From: an uncultured Clostridia bacterium
GTDB taxonomy: Bacteria; Bacillota; Clostridia; TANB77; CAG-508
Assembly (NCBI GenBank): GCA_934157035.1
Contig: CAKPHG010000001.1
Coordinates: 248,001 to 312,000 of the forward strand
DNA length: 64,000 nucleotides
Direction of reading: 5' to 3'
Positions within the stretch are counted from its first letter, which is position 1. Every line of letters begins with the position of its first letter. Below, piece after piece: positions 37,483 through 45,761 of this stretch. The translations under genes were made by a program, and so were the position numbers. Under the pieces are notes generated by a model. The model did no database searches. It had not been told where the DNA came from and saw nothing but the letters and a program-made list of their open reading frames with translations.

Positions 37483-39243
37483 TTACTCTAAAATTGCTTT
37501 TATTCTTCTTACTCCTGCTGAACTTGCTTCTTCTTTTTTAATTTTAAAATGACCTAATTCTGATGTATTTTTTACATGAGGTCCTCCACACAATTCTTTA
37601 GATATATCTCCTATTGTGTATACTGTAACTAAATCTGGATATTTTTCTATAAACATACATTCTGCTCCAGATTTTACAGCCTCTTCTTTGCTCATTTCTT
37701 CTACTGTAACAGGTAAAGCTTCTTTTATCCATTCATTTACTAAGTCTTCTGCTTTTTGTTTTTCTTCGTCTGTTAATTTATGATCGCAGTTAAAGTCAAA
37801 TCTCATTCTTTCATCTGTTATATTTGAACCTCTTTGGTGTGTATTTTTTCCTATTACTTGTTTTAATGCTGCATTTAAAAGATGTGTTGCTGTATGATAT
37901 CTTGTTTCTATTTCACTATCTCCTGCTAAACCACCTTTAAATTTCTGTTCTGAACCAGCTCTTGATTTTTCTTGATGTTCTTTGAATTTTTGATTAAATC
38001 CTTCTTCATCAACTTTTATTCCTTTTTCGTTTGCAAGTTCTACTGTTAATTCTAGTGGGAATCCATAAGTATCATATAATTTAAATGCTAAATCTTTATC
38101 TAACATGTTTCCGTTTAAGTGAGAAACTATTTTTTCAAATTCTCTTAGACCTTTTTCTAATGTCTTATTGAATTTATTAAGTTCGTTTGTTAATACATCT
38201 AAAACTACTTCTTTGTTATCTGTTAATTCTTTGTAATAATCTTTATATTTATCAATAATCATACTTGCTAATTCTCTTTCAAATCCACTATTTAAGTCGA
38301 TTTCTATTTTTTTAGCATGTCTAATCATTCTACGAATTAATCTTCTTAAAATATAACCTTGGTCTGTGTTTGAAGGTTTTATTCCAGAATAGTCTGCACT
38401 AATAAATACTGCTGTTCTAATATGATCTGCAATTATTCTTATACTTTCTGGATTTTCTTTATAAGTTGTATTTGACATTTCTTCAATTCTATCTATTACA
38501 TCTTTCCAAATTGATGTTAGGTAGTTATCATCTACGCCTTCTAATATTGCAACTGTTCTTTCAACACCCATTCCTGTATCTACATTCTTCTTTGGAAGTT
38601 CAGAAATTGTACCATCTAGATGTTTTTCATATTGCATAAATACATTGTTCCAAATTTCTACCCATCTTTCATCTTCTGGATCATGTTTTACTGGAACAGG
38701 ATCATCTGATCTCCAGTAAAATATTTCTGTATCTGGTCCACATGGTCCTGCTTCTCCAGCAATCCAAAAGTTATTATCTTTATCTAAATAACTAATTCTT
38801 TTTTCTGGAATACCCATTTCTTTCCAAACTGATGCAGACTCTTCATCTCTAGGAATTAAATCGTCACCTTCAAATACTGTTACTGCTAATTTTTCTACTG
38901 GAATGTTTAATACTTTAGTTAAAAATTCAAAGCTCCATGAAATAGCTTCTTTTTTGAAGTAATCACCTAAACTCCAGTTTCCAAGCATTTCGAAAAATGT
39001 GTGGTGAGTCTTATCTCCTATACCATCCAAATCTGTTAATCTTACACATTTTTGAACATCTGTAAGTCTTGTTCCTAATGGATGTGGTTGTCCCATTAAA
39101 TATGGTACAAGTGGTTGCATTCCTGCTGTATTGAATAATACGCTTGGATCATTTTCTGGTATTAATGGCGCACTTGGTATTATTTTGTGGCCTTTACTTT
39201 CAAAAAATTTTAAGTATTTATCTTTTAAATCTACTTTTTGCAT
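37483..39243 (-). CDS. alaS: Short alanyl-tRNA synthetase
   Basis: A class II synthetase for tRNA-Ala. The catalytic domain is complete (NTAGMQPLVPYLMGQ; KTHHTFFEMLGNWSLGDYFKKEA) and the editing domain keeps its zinc ligands, HTATHLLNAAL and CGGPHV. The protein stops at SAGVRRIKAILE, 586 aa, and so lacks the DHHA1/C-Ala region that brings most bacterial AlaRS to about 870 aa. No remnant lies downstream. It may be the shortened AlaRS type or an AlaRS-related paralogue. ATG at 39243 follows AAAAGGGG. Confidence 0.9.
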   Translation of the reverse strand: MQKVDLKDKYLKFFESKGHKIIPSAPLIPENDPSVLFNTAGMQPLVPYLMGQPHPLGTRLTDVQKCVRLTDLDGIGDKTHHTFFEMLGNWSLGDYFKKEAISWSFEFLTKVLNIPVEKLAVTVFEGDDLIPRDEESASVWKEMGIPEKRISYLDKDNNFWIAGEAGPCGPDTEIFYWRSDDPVPVKHDPEDERWVEIWNNVFMQYEKHLDGTISELPKKNVDTGMGVERTVAILEGVDDNYLTSIWKDVIDRIEEMSNTTYKENPESIRIIADHIRTAVFISADYSGIKPSNTDQGYILRRLIRRMIRHAKKIEIDLNSGFERELASMIIDKYKDYYKELTDNKEVVLDVLTNELNKFNKTLEKGLREFEKIVSHLNGNMLDKDLAFKLYDTYGFPLELTVELANEKGIKVDEEGFNQKFKEHQEKSRAGSEQKFKGGLAGDSEIETRYHTATHLLNAALKQVIGKNTHQRGSNITDERMRFDFNCDHKLTDEEKQKAEDLVNEWIKEALPVTVEEMSKEEAVKSGAECMFIEKYPDLVTVYTIGDISKELCGGPHVKNTSELGHFKIKKEEASSAGVRRIKAILE

Positions 39244-39284
39244 TTTATTGCCCCTTTTCCTTTTTATCTCTTTTTAACACAAAA

Positions 39285-39313
39285 ATTATATTACATTTTT
39301 CTCTATTTTGCAA
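39285..39313 (-). promoter_or_regulatory. Promoter of alaS
   Basis: On the minus strand TTGCAA (39313-39308), 17 bases, then TATAAT (39290-39285). It lies about 40 bases from the ATG, so no T-box fits between. Confidence 0.7.
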
Positions 39314-39402
39314 TAAATATATATTAATTATTTTAAGTTTTAGAAATCAACATAATATTTAGCGTTTTAATGAAAACGACTTTATTTTAAAATAGTTTAT
39401 TA

Positions 39403-39437
39403 AAATAAAAGCAAAGTTTTTATGACTTTGCTTTTAT
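39403..39437 (-). terminator. Terminator of mtaB
   Basis: Long inverted repeat AATAAAAGCAAAGT / ACTTTGCTTTTATT overlapping the mtaB stop codon. Confidence 0.8.
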
Positions 39438-40759
39438 TTTCCTATTAATTCTAAACTTTCTACTTTTTCTATTTTAGCTTTTGATATTGTGTTTTCTATC
39501 TGCTTATATGGAATTTTTACTATTTTATAATTTGTTGTATGTCCCTTAATATATTCTCCTTCTCTTTCTTCCCATAACACCTCTAGTTCTTTTCCTACTT
39601 CTGCTTCATTGTATATTACTTCATTATTATGTGATAAATCTATTAATTTTGCACTTCTTTGTTCTTTTATATTTCCATCTATTTGATTTGGCATTACTGC
39701 TGCTTTTGTTCCTTTTCTTGGAGAATATTTAAAAATATGCATTTGATAGAAGTTTATTTTCTTTAAAAATTCATATGTTTTATTAAATTCTTCTTCTGTT
39801 TCACCAGGAAATCCTACTATTATATCTGTAGTAAGAGCCACATTTTTATAATATTTTCTTAAAAGCTCCACACCTTTTTCGAACTCCTCAGTTGTATATC
39901 TCCTATTCATTCTTTTTAAAGTTTCGTTACAACCACTTTGCAATGACAAATGAAAATGATCACATATTTTTTCTAATTTTGATAGTCTTTCTAAGAATTC
40001 TTCAGTAATTAAAGTTGGTTCTAAAGAGCCTAATCTTATTCTTTCAATTCCTTCTATCTTATTTATTTCTTCTAGTAAATCTATAAGCTCTGAATGTGGT
40101 TTAAAATCTTTTCCATATGAAGCTAAATGAATTCCTGTAATTACAACCTCTTTAATTCCTTTTTGTGCAATAGTTCTTATTTCTTCTACTACATTTTGAA
40201 TTTTTCTACTTCTAACATGTCCTCTTGCGTATGGAATTATACAATACGAGCAAAACCTATCACATCCATCTTGTACCTTTATAACTGCTCTAGTTTTTTC
40301 TGTATAATCTGTAACTCCAAAATCTAAAAATTCTTTTTGATACATTACATCTGTTACTTTTGTTTCTTTTATTTCTGTTTTTGAACCAAAAGGGACAGAT
40401 GAACCGTTATTAAACGTCCCCAACGGGTCAATTAAGTCAGCTATTCTGTTTTTTTCGTTTGTACCATATATTAAGTCTATTTCTGGTATTTTTTCTAATT
40501 CTTCTTTTGCTACTTGCGCATAGCACCCACATGCTACTATTATAGATTTTGGATTTAACTCTTTTGCACGTCTTAACATCTGTCTTGATTTTCTATCTGC
40601 CATGTTTGTTACTGTACATGTGTTTATTATGTATATATCTGCTTTTTCGTTAAATTCTTTTACTATATATCCTTTTTTTATAAATTGTTCTATCATTGCA
40701 TTTGTTTCATATTGGTTTACTTTACAACCCAATGTACAAAATGCCACTGTTTTTTCCAT
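39434..40759 (-). CDS. mtaB: tRNA t6A37 methylthiotransferase MtaB, with a repeat-derived insertion
   Basis: A radical-SAM enzyme that adds a methylthio group to t6A37 of tRNA. The UPF0004 domain has Cys in CTLGCKVNQYET, NTCTVTNMADRKSR and VACGCYAQ. The radical-SAM motif is CDRFCSYCIIPYARG, and a TRAM domain ends the 441 aa. Residues 111-127 (DPLGTFNNGSSVPFGSK) are encoded by a GGGAC/GTCCC repeat sequence lying between the two Fe-S domains, a place where family members normally have a variable linker. ATG at 40759 follows GAGGAG. Confidence 0.92.
   Translation of the reverse strand: MEKTVAFCTLGCKVNQYETNAMIEQFIKKGYIVKEFNEKADIYIINTCTVTNMADRKSRQMLRRAKELNPKSIIVACGCYAQVAKEELEKIPEIDLIYGTNEKNRIADLIDPLGTFNNGSSVPFGSKTEIKETKVTDVMYQKEFLDFGVTDYTEKTRAVIKVQDGCDRFCSYCIIPYARGHVRSRKIQNVVEEIRTIAQKGIKEVVITGIHLASYGKDFKPHSELIDLLEEINKIEGIERIRLGSLEPTLITEEFLERLSKLEKICDHFHLSLQSGCNETLKRMNRRYTTEEFEKGVELLRKYYKNVALTTDIIVGFPGETEEEFNKTYEFLKKINFYQMHIFKYSPRKGTKAAVMPNQIDGNIKEQRSAKLIDLSHNNEVIYNEAEVGKELEVLWEEREGEYIKGHTTNYKIVKIPYKQIENTISKAKIEKVESLELIGK
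40385..40433. repeat. GGGAC/GTCCC repeat inserted in frame in mtaB
   Basis: About 50 bases carrying AGGGACAGATGAACCG and, 12 bases on, CGTCCCCAACGGGTCAA, the same word family as the intergenic foldbacks. It encodes an in-frame linker in MtaB. Confidence 0.65.
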
Positions 40760-40890
40760 GTTTACTCCTCGTTTCTTTTTTCATTCGATTTATTTTATCA
40801 TATTTAAACTACTTTTTAAAGTGTATATTTTGAATTTCTAATAACATTTTATAAAAAAATATAACAAAATAAAAATTATTTTCCATTGTT

Positions 40891-40919
40891 TTGACTTTTA
40901 TGTTAATTTATGTTATAAT
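40891..40919 (+). promoter_or_regulatory. Promoter of the 88-aa orphan gene
   Basis: TTGACT at 40891-40896, 17 bases, TATAAT at 40914-40919. Confidence 0.85.
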
Positions 40920-40961
40920 ATATTTATCTATTAATATTTTATATTTAAGGAGGATTATTTT

Positions 40962-41228
40962 ATGACTGATACTACATTAGTACGTTACACACCCGAAGCA
41001 CAGGAATACAAAAATCCTATTGCAACTCGATTTTTTGAGTGCTATGAAGCATATCGGAAAACCGGGAAAAATTTTTCTCCATGTGATGTTTTAGGACCTG
41101 CTCCTAGAATTCCTGATTCCCCTGATATGGATACAAGGCTTGAGGCTTATGAAGATCTTGCTGAGTATTCAAGAAAATATAAGGAGATGGAAGAGAGAAT
41201 TTCCTTAATTATGGAGAAAGGAGCATAA
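40962..41228 (+). CDS. Orphan 88-aa protein with foreign-looking codon use
   Basis: Strong AAGGAGG site and a near-consensus promoter. The product is soluble and helical with no known motif; it starts MTDTTLVRYTPEAQEYKNP. Codons such as CCC, ACC, GGG, CGA and an in-frame CGG (YR in EAYRKTGKN) are rare or absent in the neighbouring housekeeping genes, which suggests recent acquisition. The stop codon lies within the stem of its own terminator. Confidence 0.7.
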   Translation: MTDTTLVRYTPEAQEYKNPIATRFFECYEAYRKTGKNFSPCDVLGPAPRIPDSPDMDTRLEAYEDLAEYSRKYKEMEERISLIMEKGA

Positions 41229-41250
41229 TTTGCTCCTTTCTCTTTTGTTT
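41216..41250 (+). terminator. Terminator overlapping the end of the 88-aa gene
   Basis: Inverted repeat GAAAGGAGCA / TGCTCCTTTC with a five-base loop that contains the stop codon, followed by TCTTTTGTTTTT. Confidence 0.85.
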
Positions 41251-41335
41251 TTAAGTATTTTTATCAAACCTATTTATTTTTACCAAAATTTATAGTATAA
41301 TAATATTGTTAGTTAAAATTTTAGGAGGTTTTGCT

Positions 41336-41782
41336 ATGTGGTATATATGGCTAATTATAGCTGGCATTTGTTTTGTTATTGAAATGATAACAGTTGGCTT
41401 TTTTGTATTTTGGTTTGGAGTAGGAGCTTTAATTACAATGTTAGTTAGTCTTATTTGCCCAGATAATTTGTGGTTACAAGCAATAGTCTTTGTTGCAACA
41501 TCTACTTTACTTATCTTTTTTACAAAGCCTTTTGTAGAAAAATTTACTAAAAAAGATAAAAAAGTAGTGACTAATGCTTTTTCAATTATTGGAAAGAAAG
41601 CTTTAGTTACACAAGACATTAATCCCAAATTTGGAGTAGGTCAAATTAAAGTTGAAAATGAAGTGTGGTCAGCTAAAACATCTGATGATTCTTTTATTGA
41701 AAAAGGAACGCAAGTCGAAGTTTTAGAAATTGATGGCGTAAAAGCTATTGTTCAACCTGCTAAAATTGAAGCTATTAAATAA
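41336..41782 (+). CDS. NfeD-family membrane protein
   Basis: A 148-aa protein: N-terminal membrane segments (WYIWLIIAGICFVIEMI, then GFFVFWFGVGALITMLVSL and LQAIVFVATSTLLIFF) and a C-terminal OB-fold (GKKALVTQDINPKFGVGQIKVENEVWSAK). NfeD proteins partner with SPFH proteins at membrane microdomains, and an SPFH gene follows here. The ATG at 41336 behind TTAGGAGG is chosen; the frame is open ten codons further without a site. Confidence 0.9.
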   Translation: MWYIWLIIAGICFVIEMITVGFFVFWFGVGALITMLVSLICPDNLWLQAIVFVATSTLLIFFTKPFVEKFTKKDKKVVTNAFSIIGKKALVTQDINPKFGVGQIKVENEVWSAKTSDDSFIEKGTQVEVLEIDGVKAIVQPAKIEAIK

Positions 41783-41866
41783 GTTATTAATTTTACAAGA
41801 TGCATTTCTATTAATTAGATATTTTTAAGAAATGTTTCTATTATATATTTTAAAGGAGGAAAATTT

Positions 41867-42799
41867 ATGGAAGGATTTATAGTTTTAATTGTTATCCTTG
41901 CTATTATTTTAATAATTGCATGTAAAACAATCAAAATTGTTAAACAATCAGAAGTTTATATTATAGAAAGGCTTGGTAAATTTCATAAAATAGCTGATGC
42001 TGGTTTAACTATTATAGTTCCATTTTTTGATCATGTACGTAGTGTTGTAAGTTTAAAACAACAAACTATGGACATACCACCACAAGGTGTTATTACAAAA
42101 GATAATGTTACAATTACAATTGATACAGTTGTATTTTATAAAATTACAGACCCTGCAAAAGCAGTATATGAAATTCAAAGCTTAAAGAAAGGTATTGAAT
42201 ACCTAGCAATTACAACTATTCGTGATATTGTTGGTAAAATGGACTTAGACGAAACATTTAGTTCTAGAGACGCTATTAATGATAAATTAAGAGTTATTCT
42301 AGACGAAGCAACAGATCAATGGGGTTGTAAAATAGACAGAGTTGAAATTAAAGATATTACTCCACCTGCAGATATTAGAGATGCAATGGAAAAACAAATG
42401 AATGCAGAAAGAAATAAAAGAGCTTTAATTTTACAAGCAGAAGGTGAAAGACAATCTGCTATAACTCTTGCAGAAGGTAAAAAAGAAGCTGCTATATTAG
42501 AAGCTGAAGCTGATAAAGAAGCTAAAATAAGAAGAGCTGCCGGTGAAGCTGAAGCTATTAAAAAAGTTGCTGAAGCAAAAGCTGAAGAAATACATATGGT
42601 ATATGATGCAATGATGAAAGCAAATCCTGATGATAAGTTAGTTCAATTAAAATCATTAGAAGCTTTAAAAGAAGTAGCAAATGGTGATGCAAATAAAGTA
42701 TTTATCCCATTTGATGCTACAACTGCTCTTTCTAGCTTAGGCGCTATTAAAGAAGTTATAAAAGACGACAAAAAGGATGATAAAAAATCTTCAAAATAA
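41867..42799 (+). CDS. SPFH/Band 7 membrane protein (QmcA-like)
   Basis: A 310-aa protein: one N-terminal membrane segment (residues 3-20), a Band 7 domain (VYIIERLGKFHKIADAGLTIIVP to about residue 190), a long Ala/Glu/Lys coiled coil (LAEGKKEAAILEAEADKEAKIRR) and a Lys/Asp tail. Such proteins form membrane-associated cages or scaffolds that influence membrane proteases. It is co-transcribed with nfeD. ATG follows AAAGGAGG. A hairpin terminator follows at about 42802-42838. Confidence 0.9.
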   Translation: MEGFIVLIVILAIILIIACKTIKIVKQSEVYIIERLGKFHKIADAGLTIIVPFFDHVRSVVSLKQQTMDIPPQGVITKDNVTITIDTVVFYKITDPAKAVYEIQSLKKGIEYLAITTIRDIVGKMDLDETFSSRDAINDKLRVILDEATDQWGCKIDRVEIKDITPPADIRDAMEKQMNAERNKRALILQAEGERQSAITLAEGKKEAAILEAEADKEAKIRRAAGEAEAIKKVAEAKAEEIHMVYDAMMKANPDDKLVQLKSLEALKEVANGDANKVFIPFDATTALSSLGAIKEVIKDDKKDDKKSSK

Positions 42800-42801
42800 T
42801 A

Positions 42802-42838
42802 AGAAAGAAGCATTACTAATAAGTAATGCTTCTTTTTT
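42802..42838 (+). terminator. Terminator of the nfeD-SPFH operon
   Basis: Inverted repeat AAGAAGCATTACT / AGTAATGCTTCTT followed by a T-run. Confidence 0.85.
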
Positions 42839-42844
42839 TAACTC

Positions 42845-43123
42845 TTAGCCTTCAAGAAAAATTCTAATTCTCATTTTGTAATTTTGCAACTCTGCATAAT
42901 ATTTTGCATATTGCTTTCTAGCATAGTAATCAACAATAAGCATTAAACTTGAGACATATGTTTTACTAATATATTTCTTTTGTGTCAAGTTTTCCAATTG
43001 CATCATTGTTTTATCTTCTTTTTCAAGGCTTTTGTCTTTTCCCCGATAGTATTGATATAATTCGTCTACTTCAGGAGCTACTTCAGAAAGTACATAATTA
43101 TATGCTTCATTTTCCTTATCCAT
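42845..43123 (-). CDS. Orphan 92-aa helical protein
   Basis: ATG at 43123 behind GGAGGTAG. The product is Tyr- and charge-rich and probably alpha-helical (NYVLSEVAPEVDELYQYYRGKDKS, later YYARKQYAKYYAELQNYKMR). No known family. It contains an in-frame CGG (the Arg of YYRGK), one of only three uses of this codon outside frameshift sites and repeats. Confidence 0.6.
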   Translation of the reverse strand: MDKENEAYNYVLSEVAPEVDELYQYYRGKDKSLEKEDKTMMQLENLTQKKYISKTYVSSLMLIVDYYARKQYAKYYAELQNYKMRIRIFLEG

Positions 43124-43203
43124 TAAGCTACCTCCTTGGGCATTTTTTATATTGCCTTCTATAATAACATATTTTATTCAATAAGTCTATACTTTAATAC
43201 AAT

Positions 43204-44448
43204 TTATTCAATTGTATCATCTTTTATATAATATTTCGTTCCTAACATTTTATCTGGTAAGTACTGTTGATCTACTATATGTCCCGGGTAGTCGTGTGGG
43301 TATTTGTAACCTTCATGATATCCAAACTGTTCCATTCCTTCAGCAGGTGCATTTCTTATATGCATAGGAACATCTCCTGTATCTTTACTCTTCACATCTT
43401 CTAAAGCTTTATTTATTGCATTATAAGAACAATTTGATTTTGGCGATAATGCTACATATAAAGCCGCTTCAGATAAGATTATTCTTGCTTCTGGCATTCC
43501 TACCATATGAACTGCTTGCATTGCAGAATTTGCTACAACTAATGCATTTGGATTTGCAAGTCCTACATCTTCAGATGCACATATAACAATTCTTCTTGCT
43601 AAAAACATAGGATCTTCCCCACCATTTATAGCTCTTGCTAAGTAAAATACCGTAGCATCTGGATCTGAACCCCTCATTGATTTTATAAATGCACTAATAT
43701 TGTCGTAATGGCTATCTCCATTTTTATCAAAAATTGATTTTCTATTTTGTACACTATCTGCCGCTATTTGAGGTGTAATTTCAATAACACCTTCTCTATT
43801 TACTTTTGTAGTAAGTACCGCTACTTCCAATCCATTTAAAGCTGTACGTACATCTCCATTTGCAACCTCTGCAATTTTTCTTAATGTTTCATCTTCTATT
43901 CTTATTTTGTAACTTCCAAGTCCCTCTGGTTCTATTAAAGCTCTCTTTAATACTGTATATATATTTTCTATAGTTAAAGGTTCTAATTTTACAACCATAG
44001 AACGAGATATTAAAGCTTTGTTTACCTCAAAATAAGGATTTTCTGTAGTTGCACCAATTAAAATTACTGTTCCATTTTCTACATACGGTAAAAGTGCATC
44101 TTGTTGTAATTTATTAAAGCGATGAATCTCATCTATAAATAATATACATTTTCCTGTTGGATTTAGAAGTAAATTACTGGCATCTGTAATTGCATTTTTT
44201 ATATCTCCTACTCCTGCTGTTACAGCATTTATTCTTGTAAATTTATATTTTGTAGTTTCGCTTATTACCCTTGCTAATGATGTTTTTCCACATCCTGGAG
44301 GTCCCCACAAAATAATACTAGATAATCTATCTGCTTTTATTGTACGATATAAAATTTTATCTTTTCCTAAAATGTGTTCTTGACCAACATATTCTTCTAA
44401 ATTTTTAGGTCTCATTCTGTACGCCAATGGCTTACTAAAATCTGTCAT
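43204..44448 (-). CDS. rarA: Replication-associated recombination protein RarA (MgsA-type AAA+ ATPase)
   Basis: A clamp-loader-like ATPase acting at stalled forks. Walker A GPPGCGKTSLARVI, Walker B LFIDEIHRFNK and sensor GATTENPYFEVNKAL are present. The C-terminal tetramerisation domain has ARAINGGEDPMFLARRIVICASEDVG. The start is ATG at 44448 behind AAGGAGA. The frame stays open 19 codons further to 44505, but that stretch (KFLSPSLKLKKEIKK) is read from a foldback repeat and should not be counted. Length is then 414 aa. Confidence 0.92.
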   Translation of the reverse strand: MTDFSKPLAYRMRPKNLEEYVGQEHILGKDKILYRTIKADRLSSIILWGPPGCGKTSLARVISETTKYKFTRINAVTAGVGDIKNAITDASNLLLNPTGKCILFIDEIHRFNKLQQDALLPYVENGTVILIGATTENPYFEVNKALISRSMVVKLEPLTIENIYTVLKRALIEPEGLGSYKIRIEDETLRKIAEVANGDVRTALNGLEVAVLTTKVNREGVIEITPQIAADSVQNRKSIFDKNGDSHYDNISAFIKSMRGSDPDATVFYLARAINGGEDPMFLARRIVICASEDVGLANPNALVVANSAMQAVHMVGMPEARIILSEAALYVALSPKSNCSYNAINKALEDVKSKDTGDVPMHIRNAPAEGMEQFGYHEGYKYPHDYPGHIVDQQYLPDKMLGTKYYIKDDTIE

Positions 44449-44467
44449 TTTCTTAATCTCCTTTTTT

Positions 44468-44617
44468 AATTTTAGGGACGGGCTTAAAAATTTAATTTCC
44501 ATCATCTAATTATTTCCTATATTTTACATCTGTTCAAATTCATAAATTAGTAATTTTGATTTTTTAACTCATTATTCAAATTGATTCTTTTAAATTTTTA
44601 AGCCCGTCACTAAAATT
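44468..44617. repeat. Foldback repeat, GGGACGGG family (150 bases)
   Basis: 27-base arms at 44468-44494 and 44591-44617 are complementary with one mismatch and contain TTTAGGGACGGGCTTAAAA. The unit fills the gap between rarA and ruvA, touching the ruvA stop codon and creating a false N-terminal extension of rarA. Confidence 0.85.
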
Positions 44618-45210
44618 TATCTTGCTAAATTTTTTAATCCTAATTTTATTATTTCCTCTACTGTTAATTCTTCATTTATTCCTTGAAGTGCTTTTTCTAT
44701 TTCTTTTTTGCTGTATCCTAATACTTGAAGTGCTGAAATCGCTTCATTATATTTTTGTGTATCTATTACTTTTTCTACTTGCTTTTCTACTTCTTCTATA
44801 TCTTGCTGTTTATTTAACTTATCTTTTAGCTCTAATATAATTCTTTGTGCTCCTTTTGGACCAATTCCTGGAAGCGACTTTATTTTAGTAACATCATTTG
44901 TAATTACAGCTAATGCAAAACTTGATGGAGTAATATTAGATAATATATTTATTGCTGATTTTGCACCTATTCCACTTACAGATAACAATAATTCAAACAT
45001 ACGAAGTTCTTCATTTGTATTAAATCCGTATAAGCTCATTTCATCTTCTTTAACTTTTAAATATGTATGTACTTTTACTACTTGTCCTATTTCTCCTAAT
45101 TCTGCTATTGCTGTTTCTGACATAAATATTTTATAACCTATTCCATTTGCATCTATTACAATATAACCTCTTGTTTTTACTTCTAAACTTCCTTTTATAT
45201 ATGCGTACAT
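44617..45210 (-). CDS. ruvA: Holliday junction DNA helicase subunit RuvA
   Basis: RuvA binds the junction and loads RuvB. The 197-aa protein has the OB fold (MYAYIKGSLEVKTRGYIVID), tandem helix-hairpin-helix motifs (LLSVSGIGAKSAINILSN and IKSLPGIGPKGAQRIILELKDKL) and the C-terminal RuvB-binding domain (ALQVLGYSKKEIEKAL). The ATG at 45210 behind CAAAGGAGAG is chosen over an upstream in-frame start at 45279. ruvB and ruvC are not adjacent; a repeat and rarA follow instead. Confidence 0.93.
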   Translation of the reverse strand: MYAYIKGSLEVKTRGYIVIDANGIGYKIFMSETAIAELGEIGQVVKVHTYLKVKEDEMSLYGFNTNEELRMFELLLSVSGIGAKSAINILSNITPSSFALAVITNDVTKIKSLPGIGPKGAQRIILELKDKLNKQQDIEEVEKQVEKVIDTQKYNEAISALQVLGYSKKEIEKALQGINEELTVEEIIKLGLKNLAR

Positions 45211-45227
45211 AATTCTCTCCTTTGTTA

Positions 45228-45256
45228 TTGACAATCTTTTATAAAAATTATATAAT
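45228..45256 (+). promoter_or_regulatory. Consensus promoter of the antisense RNA
   Basis: TTGACA at 45228-45233, exactly 17 bases, TATAAT at 45251-45256. It points at the toxin gene from the opposite strand, with no ORF downstream. Confidence 0.85.
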
Positions 45257-45262
45257 AAATGT

Positions 45263-45345
45263 AGAAAATGAGAAACCACAAACGTGGTTTGCCAGTGTAA
45301 AATTTAACACATCTACACCGCCAAGTGAACAGATGTGTTTTTTTT
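45263..45345 (+). ncRNA. Putative antisense antitoxin RNA of a type I system
   Basis: A transcript of about 80 bases predicted from a perfect promoter to the terminator AACACATCT / AGATGTGTT with T8. It carries AATGAGAA and GTGGTTTGCC, the same words as in the 5' leader of the toxin mRNA on the other strand, and a hairpin AAACCAC-AAAC-GTGGTTT. This is the arrangement of the par (RNA I / RNA II) locus. Ends are inferred, not measured. Confidence 0.65.
45306..45345. terminator. Shared terminator of the toxin and antisense RNAs
   Basis: Nine-base stem AACACATCT (45306-45314) / AGATGTGTT (45331-45339) followed by a run of T on the plus strand. The toxin mRNA on the other strand runs into the same stem, just past its stop codon. 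Confidence 0.75.
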
Positions 45346-45351
45346 ATTGGC

Positions 45352-45471
45352 TTATTTGTTTTTGCTCAAAATTATTGCTAACGCTATAACTAAGGCAAAG
45401 GTAATGATAGTAATCCCTAGTAATCCATAAAACAATATGTATATAATACTTAGTAATTCTGTTTCTATCAT
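45352..45471 (-). CDS. Small hydrophobic toxin-like peptide (39 aa)
   Basis: ATG at 45471 behind AAAGGAGGTGA. The peptide has an acidic start (MIETE), about 30 hydrophobic residues and a basic SKNK tail, the build of Fst/TxpA/holin-like type I toxins. The upstream leader holds repeats shared with a convergent antisense RNA. The assignment rests on size, topology and locus layout; sequence identity to a named toxin was not shown. Confidence 0.65.
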   Translation of the reverse strand: MIETELLSIIYILFYGLLGITIITFALVIALAIILSKNK

Positions 45472-45532
45472 ACGCCTCACCTCCTTTATGGAGGCAAACC
45501 ACATCTGCTTATTCTCATTCTCTATGTTCCAT

Positions 45533-45561
45533 ACTATATAACATTACTATGCAAAAAACAA
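45533..45561 (-). promoter_or_regulatory. Promoter of the toxin mRNA
   Basis: On the minus strand TTGTTT (45561-45556), 17 bases, TATAGT (45538-45533). This gives a leader of about 55 bases containing both shared direct repeats. Confidence 0.6.
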
Positions 45562-45613
45562 GCGAACATCTAAAATTTTGCAAATTTTTGTTTTGTTTTT
45601 TATTTTTAAAGGG

Positions 45614-45718
45614 CATTTTGGGACGGGTCAATTTTGTCCTTTACATAATTTTGAATTAATATGTTTTTATTCAAATTCATGCTTTATGTAAAGGACAAAA
45701 TTGACCCGTCCCCAAATG
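45614..45718. repeat. Foldback repeat, GGGACGGG family (105 bases)
   Basis: 35-base arms at 45614-45648 and 45684-45718, complementary except for one position, containing GGGACGGGTCAATTTTGTCC. The arm extends the word found as a single copy at 24832-24866. Confidence 0.88.
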
Positions 45719-45737
45719 TTCTGAAATGTCCATCAAA

Positions 45738-45761
45738 AAAAGAGCTTTTATGCTCTTTTTC
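45738..45761 (-). terminator. Terminator of the OLE RNA-oapA unit
   Basis: Inverted repeat AAAAAGAGC / GCTCTTTTT whose loop holds the oapA stop codon, followed on the minus strand by a T-run. Confidence 0.85.

Noticed and set aside
44449..44505. N-terminal extension of rarA to the first in-frame ATG
   Set aside because: The extra residues are read from a foldback repeat, while ATG 44448 has the ribosome site and gives the family start.
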